The notes beneath the pieces are model-generated. The model searched no databases and had not been told where the DNA came from. It was given only the letters and a program-made list of their open reading frames with translations. A DNA stretch of 64,000 nucleotides from Acidimicrobiales bacterium (GTDB taxonomy: Bacteria; Actinomycetota; Acidimicrobiia; Acidimicrobiales; Acidimicrobilacustridaceae): assembly GCA_025455885.1 (NCBI GenBank), contig JALOLR010000008.1:62001-126000 (forward strand), written 5' to 3'. Each line of letters starts with the position of its first letter. Within the stretch, counting starts at the first letter, position 1. Positions 18,787 to 27,463 of the stretch are shown here, piece after piece. The translations under genes and the position numbers were made by a program.

Positions 18787-19653
18787 TCAGCGGGCCAGCG
18801 CGCCTCGGCCGAGCAGGTCGATCGGGACCCAGGCCGACCGGTTCCTCGTCCAGGCCTGCCCCGACTCGGGGTCGTACTCGCTCGGCAGGTCGACGCCCTC
18901 GGGGACGTCGGCGGTGAGGCCCGCGGCCCTCGCCGTCAACAGGCAACGCACCGCGTGGTCGGCGAAGCACAGGACCCCGGCATGGCCGGGGTCGATCCCG
19001 GCGTCGCGAGCCAGGGTGAGTCCCTTGGCCGCCACGCCGGCGGTGCTGAGGTAGGTGACGGTCCCGTCGGGGGCGATGTCCGGCTCGACCGAGATCACGT
19101 TTGCGACCCCCATGTCGTCGAGGATCCGGGCGACCTCCCACTGGGCGATGATCGGCACCGGGTGCTCGTCGACGAACTCGGCGGCCAGGCGGGCCAGCTC
19201 CTCGTTGGTGGGGCCGGGGGCGAGGTCGGACATCGCCGGCACCGCTCCGCCGGCCTGCACCGCCTCGGCGTCGACGCCCGGGGCGAACCGGTAGCCGTAG
19301 GAGAACACCCACAACGAGTCGACCTCGTCGGCCGGCACGGTCGACGGGGTGTAGGACAGCGCCGGGCTGGCGGCGATGTCGCCGTCGGCGAGCACGACGA
19401 GGGCCTCGACCGTGCCGTCGTCGAGCCCGGCGACGACCGTCGTCGCCAGGGCCTCGTCGTCGAGCTCGGCGGCGAGTCGCCGGGTGAGCTGGCTGCGGTC
19501 GTCCATCGGCAGGTCGGGAAGAGGTTCGGTCGTGGTGGCGGACAGGCCCTGCGTCGTCGGCGCCCCGCTCGACTCCGTGGTCGCATCGGAGCACGCGACG
19601 CCGATCGTCGCCATCACCACGAGGATCCCCGCCGTCGCTGCTCTCAGGCGCAC
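18787..19653 (-). CDS. Predicted lipoprotein of unknown function
   Basis: A 288-aa exported protein. A signal peptide with lipobox VAC near residue 21 is followed by a Thr/Ser-rich linker and a globular domain of about 240 residues. The domain contains YGYRFAPGVDAEAVQAGGAVP, an internal YLSTAGVAAKGLTLARDAGI segment and a single pair of cysteines (VLCFADHAVRCL) that could form a disulfide. The alternation of strands and helices is faintly like YdcF/DUF218 proteins, but I could not line up the family motifs and do not assign it. The GTG start is supported by a TAGCTT box 6 nt upstream that fits leaderless transcription. Confidence 0.7.
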   Translation of the reverse strand: MRLRAATAGILVVMATIGVACSDATTESSGAPTTQGLSATTTEPLPDLPMDDRSQLTRRLAAELDDEALATTVVAGLDDGTVEALVVLADGDIAASPALSYTPSTVPADEVDSLWVFSYGYRFAPGVDAEAVQAGGAVPAMSDLAPGPTNEELARLAAEFVDEHPVPIIAQWEVARILDDMGVANVISVEPDIAPDGTVTYLSTAGVAAKGLTLARDAGIDPGHAGVLCFADHAVRCLLTARAAGLTADVPEGVDLPSEYDPESGQAWTRNRSAWVPIDLLGRGALAR

Positions 19654-19659
19654 CGACCC

Positions 19660-19665
19660 AAGCTA
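19660..19665 (-). promoter_or_regulatory. Probable leaderless -10 box (TAGCTT)
   Basis: On the minus strand TAGCTT ends 6 nt before the GTG at 19653. No Shine-Dalgarno sequence is present, which fits a leaderless mRNA for the lipoprotein. Confidence 0.45.
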
Positions 19666-19792
19666 TCCGCCGGTGTCGAGCGCTCCGGCACGACCCGGTC
19701 CACCTGCGGAAGGCGACCGGCAGCCCATCGGTGTCGCCGCGCCGCACCGCGCTCGCGCTCCCGAACGCGTGACCGGCCGGCGCCGTGCCGGC

Positions 19793-20824
19793 TCACCCGG
19801 CAGGGCCGAGCTTGACGATCTCGTCGCCGGTGGTGATCGTGCCGGCCACGACGACACGGGCGCAGATGCCCCGCAGCCGGTGCTCGCGCCCGGCACGGCT
19901 GTTGACCCACCGGTGGGCGGCGACCCCGAAGCGGCGGGCGAACTTGGCGCACCCGGTGTGCGGCTTGGCGGTGACCTCGATGACCGCCGAGCCGATGCGC
20001 AGACGGGTACCGGTGGGGAGGTTCCCGGGTGACAGGTCGAGGTCGACGAAGAGCTGGTCGCCGGCCAGGGCCATGCGATCGTCGCCGTCGGCCACCAGGC
20101 GGGCGCAGCGCGAGTTCATGATGTTGAGCTGGGCGGCCGGATCGGCCGCTCCGTCGGCGGTCGAGCGGCTGCCCCGGACCGACCAGCTGTCACCGACGAG
20201 GCCGACCTCCGGATCGAGCTCTCCGGTGGTGACGACCTCGCGGTCGTCGACGTCCGGGCGGCGCACGATCAGGTCGAGGCGCCCCCGGTCGGACGGCGAG
20301 CGACGCACCTCGGCCAGCCACGCGTCGGGCTCGGGCGTCGGGTGCGGTTGTTCGCCCGACGACCAGTAGCCGGCCATGAGCTCGGTGCTCCACCGCGGTT
20401 GGAGGACGTCGCCACGGGGGCCGAACTCGGCCATGTAGGGCTTGACGTCGAGTACCGGGGTCCCGTCGATGGCGTCGAGGCCCCGCACCTCGAGCACCCC
20501 GCCCGAGCGGACCGCGAGGAGCTCGCAGACCGTCGTGCCGATCCGGTTCGGCCGGTTCCGGGCGCGCTGGGCGAGGATCCCGACCTCGGGCCAGGCCCGG
20601 TTGCCCCGGGGACGCCGGGTCCCGTGCTCCACCTCGGCGGGGTCGACCCGGTCGAACACGTAGACCACCTCGATGTGGGAGAAGGACCCGAGGCCCACGA
20701 CGGCGTCGACCCCGAGCACGTCGAGGTCGAGGTGGATGGCGCTGTCGACGTGGTCCCAGTCGTCGTCGGTGGCCTCCGTCCGCGCGCTGCGCACCGTGCC
20801 GAGAGGCGTCATCACGTAGCTCAT
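19793..20824 (-). CDS. TrmO (TsaA)-MOSC fusion protein
   Basis: A 343-aa two-domain protein. Residues 1-160 match the TsaA/TrmO family: GTVRSARTEATDDDWD, the LGSFSHIEVVYVFDRV strand, RPNRIGTTVCEL, and the diagnostic GLDAIDGTPVLDVKPYMAEF. TrmO methylates t6A37 of threonine tRNA using SAM. Residues about 190-340 form a MOSC domain, seen in DLSPGNLPTGTRLRIG, the KPHTGCAKFARRFG segment with the conserved Cys, and RGICARVVVAGTITTGDEI. MOSC domains handle sulfur from a persulfide or bind molybdenum cofactor. Having both in one chain is unusual to my knowledge. The start at 20824 precedes MSYVMTPLGTV, with GGGGGA 10 nt upstream. The gene is divergent from the sulfatase. Confidence 0.85.
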   Translation of the reverse strand: MSYVMTPLGTVRSARTEATDDDWDHVDSAIHLDLDVLGVDAVVGLGSFSHIEVVYVFDRVDPAEVEHGTRRPRGNRAWPEVGILAQRARNRPNRIGTTVCELLAVRSGGVLEVRGLDAIDGTPVLDVKPYMAEFGPRGDVLQPRWSTELMAGYWSSGEQPHPTPEPDAWLAEVRRSPSDRGRLDLIVRRPDVDDREVVTTGELDPEVGLVGDSWSVRGSRSTADGAADPAAQLNIMNSRCARLVADGDDRMALAGDQLFVDLDLSPGNLPTGTRLRIGSAVIEVTAKPHTGCAKFARRFGVAAHRWVNSRAGREHRLRGICARVVVAGTITTGDEIVKLGPAG

Positions 20825-20896
20825 GGCCACAGTGTCCCCCACCGACCTCTCTGAGCCGACGCACGTTTCCGCCGCGGTGTCGACGCGATGGGCCGG

Positions 20897-20928
20897 CCCG
20901 GCCGGCCGGTAACCGCCCGCCGGCCGGG
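20897..20928. other. Long GC hairpin in divergent promoter region
   Basis: A perfect 10-bp inverted repeat (CCCGGCCGGC / GCCGGCCGGG) with a 12-nt loop lies between the TrmO-MOSC gene and the sulfatase gene. It could be a transcript leader structure or a protein-binding palindrome. Purely GC palindromes are common at this base composition, so its role is open. Confidence 0.4.
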
Positions 20929-21040
20929 CGACGCCGGAGCGGACAGACTGTCGCCCACGCGGCGCGCTCAACGGGCCGCACCGAAGGGGCACGATGCGAG
21001 ACGAGACGACGGTGAACGGTTCCGCAGGGCGGTGGAGGGC

Positions 21041-23320
21041 GTGAGCGGCCCCGACCGCCCCCCGGGCTTCGACGGCACCATCGGCCGCACGCTCGCCGAG
21101 TCCCGGCCCTCGTGGCCGGATCCCCGCCACCCGGGCGCGCAGGCTCCCAACGTCCTCGTGGTCCTCTTCGACGACCTCGGGTTCTCCCACTTCGGCTGCT
21201 ACGGCTCGGACCTGCCGACGCCGAACATCGACCGGCTGGCCGCCGGCGGGGTGCGCTACACGAACTTCCACGTCACCGCGCTCTGCTCGCCGACCCGGGC
21301 GGCGCTGCTCACCGGCCGGAACCCTCACGAGGTCGGCATGCGGGCGGTCGCCAACTTCGACACCGGCTTCCCGCACATGCGCGGCCGTATCAGCGACCAG
21401 GCGACGACGATGGCCGAGGTGCTCCGCGACGCCGGCTACGCCACCTTCATGCTCGGCAAGTGGCACTTGTGCCCGATGGGCGAGGCCTCCGCGGCCGGCC
21501 CGTACGACGCGTGGCCGCTCCAGCGCGGTTTCGACCGGTTCTACGGGTTCCTCGACGGCGAGACCGACCAGTTCACGCCTGACCTCGTCTACGACAACCA
21601 CCGGATCGACCCGCCCCGGACGCCGGAGGAGGGCTACCACCTCACCGAGGACCTCGTCGACAGGACCCTCGAGTTCGTCAACGACTCCGTGTCGATCCGA
21701 CCCGATCGGCCGTTCTTCGCCTACCTCGCCCTCGGGGCCACCCACGCCCCCCACCAGGCGCCGGCCGAGTACCTGGCCCGCCACCGGGGCCGCTACGACG
21801 ACGGGTGGGACGAGGCCCGCGGGCGGTGGTTCGCGCGCCAACGCGACCTCGGCATCCTTCCCCCGGGCACCGACCTGGCCCCCCGCAACCCGGGTGTCGA
21901 TGCGTGGGACGACCTGTCCGACGCCGGTCGTCGCCTGGCCGCTCGCCTCCAGGAGGCGTTCGCGGCGTTCCTCGAGCACACCGACGACCAGATCGGACGA
22001 CTGGTCGACGGCCTCGCCCGGATGGACCTGCTCGACGACACGGTGATCGTCGTGCTCTCCGACAACGGCGCCAGCCGGGAGGGGGGCCCGTTCGGGGTGC
22101 TGCACGAGATGAAGTTCTTCAACTTCCTGCTCGAGACGCCCGAGGAGGCCGTCGCCCACCTCGACGAGGTCGGCGGGCCGCGCAGCCACTCGAACTACCC
22201 GTGGGGCTGGGCCCAGGCCGGCAACACCCCGTTCAAGTGGTACAAGTCGAACAACCACGAGGGTGGGGTCCACGTACCGTGCATCGTGCACTGGCCCAAC
22301 GGGATCGACGACGTCGGCGCCATCCGTCACCAGTTCCACTTCGTGACCGACATCGCACCGACCGTCTACGAGCTCGCCGGCGTCGAGGCCCCGGAGGTGT
22401 ACCGGGGGGTGCCGCAGCTCCCGATGGCGGGGACCTCGATGGCGTACACGTTCGACGTCGGCGCCGCCGGCGAGCCGAGCCGGCGCACCGCACAGCACTT
22501 CGAGATGATGGGCCATCGGGCCATGGTCCTCGACGGGTGGAAGGCCGTCACCCTCCACCGCGAGGGGAGGCCGTTCGACGACGACGTGTGGGAGCTCTAC
22601 GACCTCACCACCGATCCGTCCGAGTGCCACGACCTCGCCGCCGAGCACCCGCAGCGCCTGGCGGCGCTCGTCGACGCGTGGTGGGAGGAGGCCGAGGCCC
22701 ACGGCGTCCTTCCCCTCGACGACCGCACGGTGGAGCTGTTCTCCGCCCGTTTCGCGGACCACACCCCCCACCGCGCCGACCGGCGCTACACCTACCGGCC
22801 GCCGATGTCGTACCTCCCGGCGCAGGTGACGGCGGCCGTCGGAGGCCGTAGCTGGGACCTCACCGCAACGGTGGAGCGGGGACTCGGCGAGGGCGGCGTC
22901 CTCTACGCACTCGGCAACGGCAACGCCGGGCTGTCGCTGTTCGTCCTCGGCGACCGGCTGGTGTTCGACTACAACGCCTTCGGCGACCACACGATCGTCG
23001 AATCGGAGGGGCCGCTGCCCGCTGGGCCGTGCGTGCTCGGCGTCCGGTTCCGCCGCATCGAGGACGGGGGCGTCGCGACCCTGACGGTCGACGACCGGGC
23101 GGTGGGGTCGGCGGAGGTCCCGTTCGTGATGCGGGTCGTGTCGAGCGTCGGGGGCAGCGTGGGCCGCGACCACGGGATGGCGGTGAGCGACCGCTACACG
23201 AGTCCGTTCCCGTTCGAGGGGGTCCTGCACTCGGTGGTGGTCCAGCTCGTACGCGTCTCCGACGGCCGGGACGGCGACGTCGCCGCTGCCGAGCAGCGGT
23301 CGGCCATGGGCCGGCAGTAG
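21041..23320 (+). CDS. Arylsulfatase-type sulfatase
   Basis: A 759-aa type I sulfatase that hydrolyses sulfate esters. The catalytic site motif CSPTR (Cys82 from the chosen start) would be converted to formylglycine. Metal ligands are in LVVLFDDLGFSHFGCYG near 39-54, and later motifs GKWHL, THAPHQAP and VVLSDNGAS are all present. After the catalytic domain (to about 590), a beta-rich C-terminal domain of about 160 residues resembles the concanavalin-like extension of large actinobacterial arylsulfatases. The start is uncertain. GTG at 21041 begins just before the conserved PPGFDGTIGRT; GTG at 21032 and a longer frame are alternatives. No signal peptide is visible, so it is probably cytosolic. 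Confidence 0.9.
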   Translation: MSGPDRPPGFDGTIGRTLAESRPSWPDPRHPGAQAPNVLVVLFDDLGFSHFGCYGSDLPTPNIDRLAAGGVRYTNFHVTALCSPTRAALLTGRNPHEVGMRAVANFDTGFPHMRGRISDQATTMAEVLRDAGYATFMLGKWHLCPMGEASAAGPYDAWPLQRGFDRFYGFLDGETDQFTPDLVYDNHRIDPPRTPEEGYHLTEDLVDRTLEFVNDSVSIRPDRPFFAYLALGATHAPHQAPAEYLARHRGRYDDGWDEARGRWFARQRDLGILPPGTDLAPRNPGVDAWDDLSDAGRRLAARLQEAFAAFLEHTDDQIGRLVDGLARMDLLDDTVIVVLSDNGASREGGPFGVLHEMKFFNFLLETPEEAVAHLDEVGGPRSHSNYPWGWAQAGNTPFKWYKSNNHEGGVHVPCIVHWPNGIDDVGAIRHQFHFVTDIAPTVYELAGVEAPEVYRGVPQLPMAGTSMAYTFDVGAAGEPSRRTAQHFEMMGHRAMVLDGWKAVTLHREGRPFDDDVWELYDLTTDPSECHDLAAEHPQRLAALVDAWWEEAEAHGVLPLDDRTVELFSARFADHTPHRADRRYTYRPPMSYLPAQVTAAVGGRSWDLTATVERGLGEGGVLYALGNGNAGLSLFVLGDRLVFDYNAFGDHTIVESEGPLPAGPCVLGVRFRRIEDGGVATLTVDDRAVGSAEVPFVMRVVSSVGGSVGRDHGMAVSDRYTSPFPFEGVLHSVVVQLVRVSDGRDGDVAAAEQRSAMGRQ

Positions 23321-23405
23321 CGCCGCCGACCGGCGGGTGGCCTGGGCCGGCGTTCCCTCCCTCGCGGCGTTTCCGGTGACGACGAGACCGCGCCAGGATG
23401 GAGCC

Positions 23406-24920
23406 ATGGGGGACACGACGGACGACACCACCGGAGACCCGGACGCCGAACCCGGCACCGGCGCGACCGTGCCGGGCCGGCGCGGTCGGCGCATCGCCGT
23501 GATCGGGGCCGGTCCGGGAGGGATCAGCACGGGTCACTACCTGCGAGAGGCGGGCTACGAAGACTTCACGATCTTCGAACGCGACGGCGACGTGGGCGGC
23601 ACGTGGCAGCGCAACCGCTACCCGGGCCTGGCGTGCGACGTGTGGAGCCACGTCTACTCGTTCACCTTCGCCCTGAACCCCGGCTGGAGCCGTTCCTACG
23701 CCGCCCAGCCGGAGATCCTCGCCTACATGAGGGCGACCGTCACCGAGCTCGACCTGTGGCCGCACATCCGCCTGAACACCGGCATCGCCTCGGCCCGTTG
23801 GGACGACGACGCCGCCGTCTGGGTGCTGACCACGGACGCCGGCGAAGAGGTGGTGGCGGACGTGGTCGTCAGCGGCCAGGGGATGTTCGGCGAGCTGAAG
23901 TTCCCCGACATCGAGGGCCGCGACTCGTTCGAGGGGATCGCCATGCACACCGGGGCGTGGGACGACTCGGTCGACCTCACCGGGCGACGGGTGGCGGTCA
24001 TCGGGTCGGCGGCCAGTGCGGTGCAGAGCATCCCCGAGATCGCGAAGGTCGCCGGCCGGCTGCACGTGTTCCAGCGGTCGGCCAACTGGGTGCTGCCCAA
24101 GGAGGACGTGGAGCACACCCCCGAGCAGCTCGAGCAGTTCACCGATCCCGACGCCCTGCAGGAGTACCACGACGGGATCATGTCGTTCATCGGTCCGAGC
24201 AACCCGTTCTCGAACCCGGAGATCAACGGTGCCGCGGAGTGGATCGCAGCCTGCGCCATCGAGGTGGTGGAGGACCCCGCCACCCGACGGAAGCTCACCC
24301 CGACGACGCCGTGGGGGTGCCTGCGGCCGCTGTTCTCGAACGACTACTACCCGACGTTCAACCGCCCGAACGTGGAACTGGTCACCGACCCGATCGAGCG
24401 CATCACCCCGACCGACGTCGTGACCTCCGACGGCACCGAGCGGGAGGTCGACGTGATCGTGTTCGCCACCGGCTACGTGGTCGACAAGTTCGCATCGCGC
24501 ATCCCCATCACCGGGCGGGGCGGCCTCGCGCTGTCCGAGGCGTGGGCCGACGGCGCCCGGGCGTACATGGGCGTGACCACGACGGGGTTCCCGAACCTGT
24601 TCATGCTCTACGGACCCAACACCAACGCCGGCTCGCTGATCCCGATGATCGAGTACCAGGCCCGCTACGCCGTGAAGGCCCTCCAGGCGATGGACGCCGC
24701 CGGGATCACGTGGATCAACGTGCGGCGTGAGGTGATGGACGCCTACAACGACGAGCTCCAGGCCGGGATCGACGGCGTCGAGGTGTGGAAGGGCGGGTGC
24801 AGCCACTACTACCTGAGCGACTCGGGCCGGGTCGTGACGCAGTACCCGTGGTCGATGTTCCGGTTCCGCGACGCGGTGGCCGAGCCGAACCTCGACGACT
24901 TCGAGGTCGGTACCCGCTGA
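23406..24920 (+). CDS. Flavin-containing monooxygenase (Baeyer-Villiger type)
   Basis: A 504-aa FAD/NADPH monooxygenase. The FAD Rossmann motif AVIGAGPGGISTGHYL is near residue 30, followed by GGTWQRNRYPGLACDV near 63-80, a hallmark of Baeyer-Villiger monooxygenases. The fingerprint region reads FEGIAMHTGAW near 178, close to the FxGxxxHxxxW pattern. The second Rossmann motif VAVIGSAASAVQ is near 198, and VIVFATGY near 355. Such enzymes insert oxygen into ketones, turning them into esters or lactones. It follows the sulfatase by 85 bp on the same strand, so the two may process one sulfated, oxygenated natural product, although that is speculative. Confidence 0.92.
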   Translation: MGDTTDDTTGDPDAEPGTGATVPGRRGRRIAVIGAGPGGISTGHYLREAGYEDFTIFERDGDVGGTWQRNRYPGLACDVWSHVYSFTFALNPGWSRSYAAQPEILAYMRATVTELDLWPHIRLNTGIASARWDDDAAVWVLTTDAGEEVVADVVVSGQGMFGELKFPDIEGRDSFEGIAMHTGAWDDSVDLTGRRVAVIGSAASAVQSIPEIAKVAGRLHVFQRSANWVLPKEDVEHTPEQLEQFTDPDALQEYHDGIMSFIGPSNPFSNPEINGAAEWIAACAIEVVEDPATRRKLTPTTPWGCLRPLFSNDYYPTFNRPNVELVTDPIERITPTDVVTSDGTEREVDVIVFATGYVVDKFASRIPITGRGGLALSEAWADGARAYMGVTTTGFPNLFMLYGPNTNAGSLIPMIEYQARYAVKALQAMDAAGITWINVRREVMDAYNDELQAGIDGVEVWKGGCSHYYLSDSGRVVTQYPWSMFRFRDAVAEPNLDDFEVGTR

Positions 24921-24942
24921 CGTCGAGACGGCGGCGACACCA

Positions 24943-24998
24943 CCCGAACTGTTGAGTCCCGGGATCGCCTGAGCGAGCTGGGGACTCAACAGTTCGGG
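24943..24998. terminator. Perfect 18-bp inverted repeat between convergent genes
   Basis: Arms at 24943-24960 and 24981-24998 are exact reverse complements over 18 bp, separated by 20 nt. The arms contain an AACTGTTGAGT core that is less GC-rich than its surroundings. The position between the converging monooxygenase and peptidoglycan-hydrolase genes suits a bidirectional terminator. No U-tract is present. Confidence 0.7.
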
Positions 24999-25029
24999 AG
25001 GGACGTTCGATCCGGTTCGATCGGAACGG

Positions 25030-26373
25030 TCAGGTGGCGGCGCTGCGTTGGGCCACGAGCCAGCCGAGCATGCGGTCGTACTGGCTGAGGATGCGGGGCC
25101 CGTAGTTGGGGTCGGTGGCCCACACGCCCCCGAGCTCGTTCCACGTCTGGCAGCACCCGCGCGGCCCGTTGAGGTTGGGGGCGGCCCGCGGGAGGTCGTA
25201 GGTCGGGTTGGCCTCGGCGTACGACTCGAGCAGTTGGATCTGGGCGAGCACGCCGATGTCGGCCGTGGCGAACGGGAACCCCGCGGCGCACGCCGAGCAG
25301 TGTCCGATGCCGGCGAAGTTGTTGGCGGTGATGGTGTCGCGGTTGGCGAACCAGCCGGTCTCGTGGATCGCCTGGGCGAAGGCCATGTCCCCCCGGATCC
25401 CCTCGGCCGTGCCGTGGTCGACGAAGAGCCGGACGAGCTCGGCGACGGGCACCGACGCCCGCGAGCCGCGACCCTCGCCCTCGTACCACCTGGTCAGCTC
25501 GTCGGCGGTGAACAGCGTGGGGCCCTGGAGGGAGAGCTGCCACGACGATCTCGGGCTCGCCTCTTCGGCCGACGCCGTGCGCAGCTCGGTCCGAGCGTCC
25601 ACGAGCGCGGTCGACGCCAGCTCGACCCGACCGTCCTGGTCGGCGGCGGCCTGCCGGGCGCGCTCGAGGGCCTGTTCGGCGGCGTCGACGCCGGCGACGG
25701 AACGCGCCACGGCGCGCTCGGCGCTCGTGACCTGGCGCTTGTGGTGATCGACGGCGGCTGCGAACAGGCGCCGCTCCTGCTCGCCGGCGGTGGCGTCGCC
25801 GCGGAGCGCGGCGACGAGGTCGCGGCCGGGGGTGTGCATGTAGGCGTAGATCGCCGTGGAACCGAGCTGCTCGCGGGCGGCCTCGAGCCGGCGTCCCGCG
25901 GCGGTGCGGGCCGCCTCGGCGTCGTCGACCGCGGCCCGGGCGCCGGCCTCGACGTCGCGGGCGGCGGTGGCCGCCGCCTGCTGCTCGGCCAGGACCTCCT
26001 GGGCGTCGATGACGGCGAGGCGGGCCAGCGACACCCGGATGCGCGGCGACGGGTCCGGTTCGGGCGGGCCGGGCGCCACCGGTGACTCGTTGATCAGCGG
26101 GGGCACCGGGGCGCCGGGGGTCGTCGGGATCTCCGGGACGAACTCGGTCACCGGGTCGTCGACCGGCACGGGCGGATCGGGAGCCACCGGCGGATCCGGC
26201 GTGAGGGGCACCGGGGGGGCCGTGGTGGTCGTGGGCTCCTCGACGGACTGGCCGACGGCGTCGCTCACGCCCACGGTCCCGCTCGCCGCCACGATCGCGA
26301 GCACGGCGAAGACCCGTCCCCACGACCGGGCGCGTGCGCCGACACGGGCTCGCTGTGGTCGCACGCCGGCCAT
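25030..26373 (-). CDS. Secreted cell-wall hydrolase with coiled coil and glucosaminidase-like domain
   Basis: A 447-aa exported protein. A basic N-terminus and hydrophobic segment (about 18-42) form a signal peptide. A Pro/Thr-rich linker (about 45-110) follows, then an Ala/Glu/Arg-rich coiled coil (about 115-270) like those in CwlO/RipC-type hydrolases. The C-terminal domain (about 300-440) is of the LYZ2/mannosyl-glycoprotein endo-beta-N-acetylglucosaminidase class: AFAQAIHETGWF with the probable catalytic Glu, then NNFAGIGHC, and GCCQTWNELGGVWATDPNY. It should cleave peptidoglycan glycan strands during growth or separation. The start at 26373 gives MAGVRPQRARV, but the Shine-Dalgarno sequence is weak. 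Confidence 0.85.
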   Translation of the reverse strand: MAGVRPQRARVGARARSWGRVFAVLAIVAASGTVGVSDAVGQSVEEPTTTTAPPVPLTPDPPVAPDPPVPVDDPVTEFVPEIPTTPGAPVPPLINESPVAPGPPEPDPSPRIRVSLARLAVIDAQEVLAEQQAAATAARDVEAGARAAVDDAEAARTAAGRRLEAAREQLGSTAIYAYMHTPGRDLVAALRGDATAGEQERRLFAAAVDHHKRQVTSAERAVARSVAGVDAAEQALERARQAAADQDGRVELASTALVDARTELRTASAEEASPRSSWQLSLQGPTLFTADELTRWYEGEGRGSRASVPVAELVRLFVDHGTAEGIRGDMAFAQAIHETGWFANRDTITANNFAGIGHCSACAAGFPFATADIGVLAQIQLLESYAEANPTYDLPRAAPNLNGPRGCCQTWNELGGVWATDPNYGPRILSQYDRMLGWLVAQRSAAT

Positions 26374-26535
26374 GATCGCCCGTTCGCCGCACGGCCCGCA
26401 AGGGCCCCTCGTGTCGGCGCCGCTCGCGTCGGCGGCGGGACCGCCGACCCCCGGACTCGAGCCGCACAGTACCGTCGGGACCGGCGACCGCAGGGCGGAC
26501 ACCACGACGAGCCCGGGGACAGGGGAGCACCAGGG

Positions 26536-27435
26536 ATGGCCGAGCGCATCACCTACGACGAGTTCGCCTACTTCGCCGACAACGCCGCGGAGTACGGCAT
26601 CCCGTACGACGGTCCGCCGACCGTGCGTCGCGAGCGGGTGGAGGTGGCGCCGGGCCGGCACCTCTCGGCCCTGGTGTGGGGGGACGCTCCACCCGAGCTG
26701 GTGCTGCTCCACGGCGGCGCCCAGAACGCCCACACCTGGGACACCGTCGCCCTGGCCCTCGGGCGTCCCCTCGTCGCCGTCGACCTGCCCGGTCACGGCC
26801 ACTCCGACGGCGGCATCGCCGGCAGCCTCGACGTCGGGCGCAACGCCGACGACGTGGCCACGGTCGTCGGGGCGCTGGCCCCCGGCGCCAGCACGGTGGT
26901 CGGCATGTCCCTCGGCGGGATGACCGCCCTGGCCCTCGCCGACCGGCACCCCGCCCTGGTGCGGCGCCTCGTGCTGGTCGACGTGACCCCCGGGGTGGAC
27001 GGCCCGAAGGCCCAGTCGATCGTGGCGTTCGTCGACGGGCCCGAGAGCTTCCCGAGCTTCGAGGAGCTGCTGGCCCGGACCATCGAGTTCAACCCCACCC
27101 GCACGGAGTCGTCGCTGCGGCGCGGCATCCTGCACAACGCCGAGCAGCGCGAGGACGGCAGCTGGGTGTGGCGCTACCGGCGCTTCCGGGAGGAGGGGGA
27201 GGTGGGCGCCCACCCGGAGTTCACCGACCTGTGGGGGGCGGTCTCCCGGCTGGGGGTCCCGCTGATGCTCGTCCGGGGCCTGCGCGAACAGTCGGTCGTG
27301 GACGACGCCGACGAGGCCGAGCTGGTCCGCCGCCGCCCCGACGCCCGGGTCGAGCACGTCGCCGAGGCCGGGCACAGCGTCCAGGGCGACACCCCCGTGG
27401 AGCTGGCCCGTCTGCTCGACGACTTCGCTCCCTGA
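26536..27435 (+). CDS. Alpha/beta fold hydrolase
   Basis: A 299-aa alpha/beta hydrolase. The oxyanion-hole motif LLHGGAQNAHTW lies near 57-68, the AVDLPGHGHSDG loop near 81-92, the nucleophile elbow GMSLGG with Ser125, and the terminal histidine in AEAGHSVQGD near 283. The sequence type matches the large group of esterases and C-C bond hydrolases that includes proline iminopeptidase-like and MhpC-like enzymes, so substrate assignment is not possible. A Shine-Dalgarno-like GGGGAG lies before the ATG. A TACCGT sequence at 26470-26475 could be its -10 box. It is divergent from the cell-wall hydrolase. Confidence 0.9.
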   Translation: MAERITYDEFAYFADNAAEYGIPYDGPPTVRRERVEVAPGRHLSALVWGDAPPELVLLHGGAQNAHTWDTVALALGRPLVAVDLPGHGHSDGGIAGSLDVGRNADDVATVVGALAPGASTVVGMSLGGMTALALADRHPALVRRLVLVDVTPGVDGPKAQSIVAFVDGPESFPSFEELLARTIEFNPTRTESSLRRGILHNAEQREDGSWVWRYRRFREEGEVGAHPEFTDLWGAVSRLGVPLMLVRGLREQSVVDDADEAELVRRRPDARVEHVAEAGHSVQGDTPVELARLLDDFAP

Positions 27436-27463
27436 CCGGCGGGGCGGCGGGTGCTGCGGCGGG

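Noticed and set aside
19793-23530. A 3.7-kb open frame on the minus strand
   Set aside because: Only its last 1,032 bases encode a recognisable protein (TrmO-MOSC). The rest lies opposite the sulfatase, has low-complexity composition and is a GC-rich antisense shadow.
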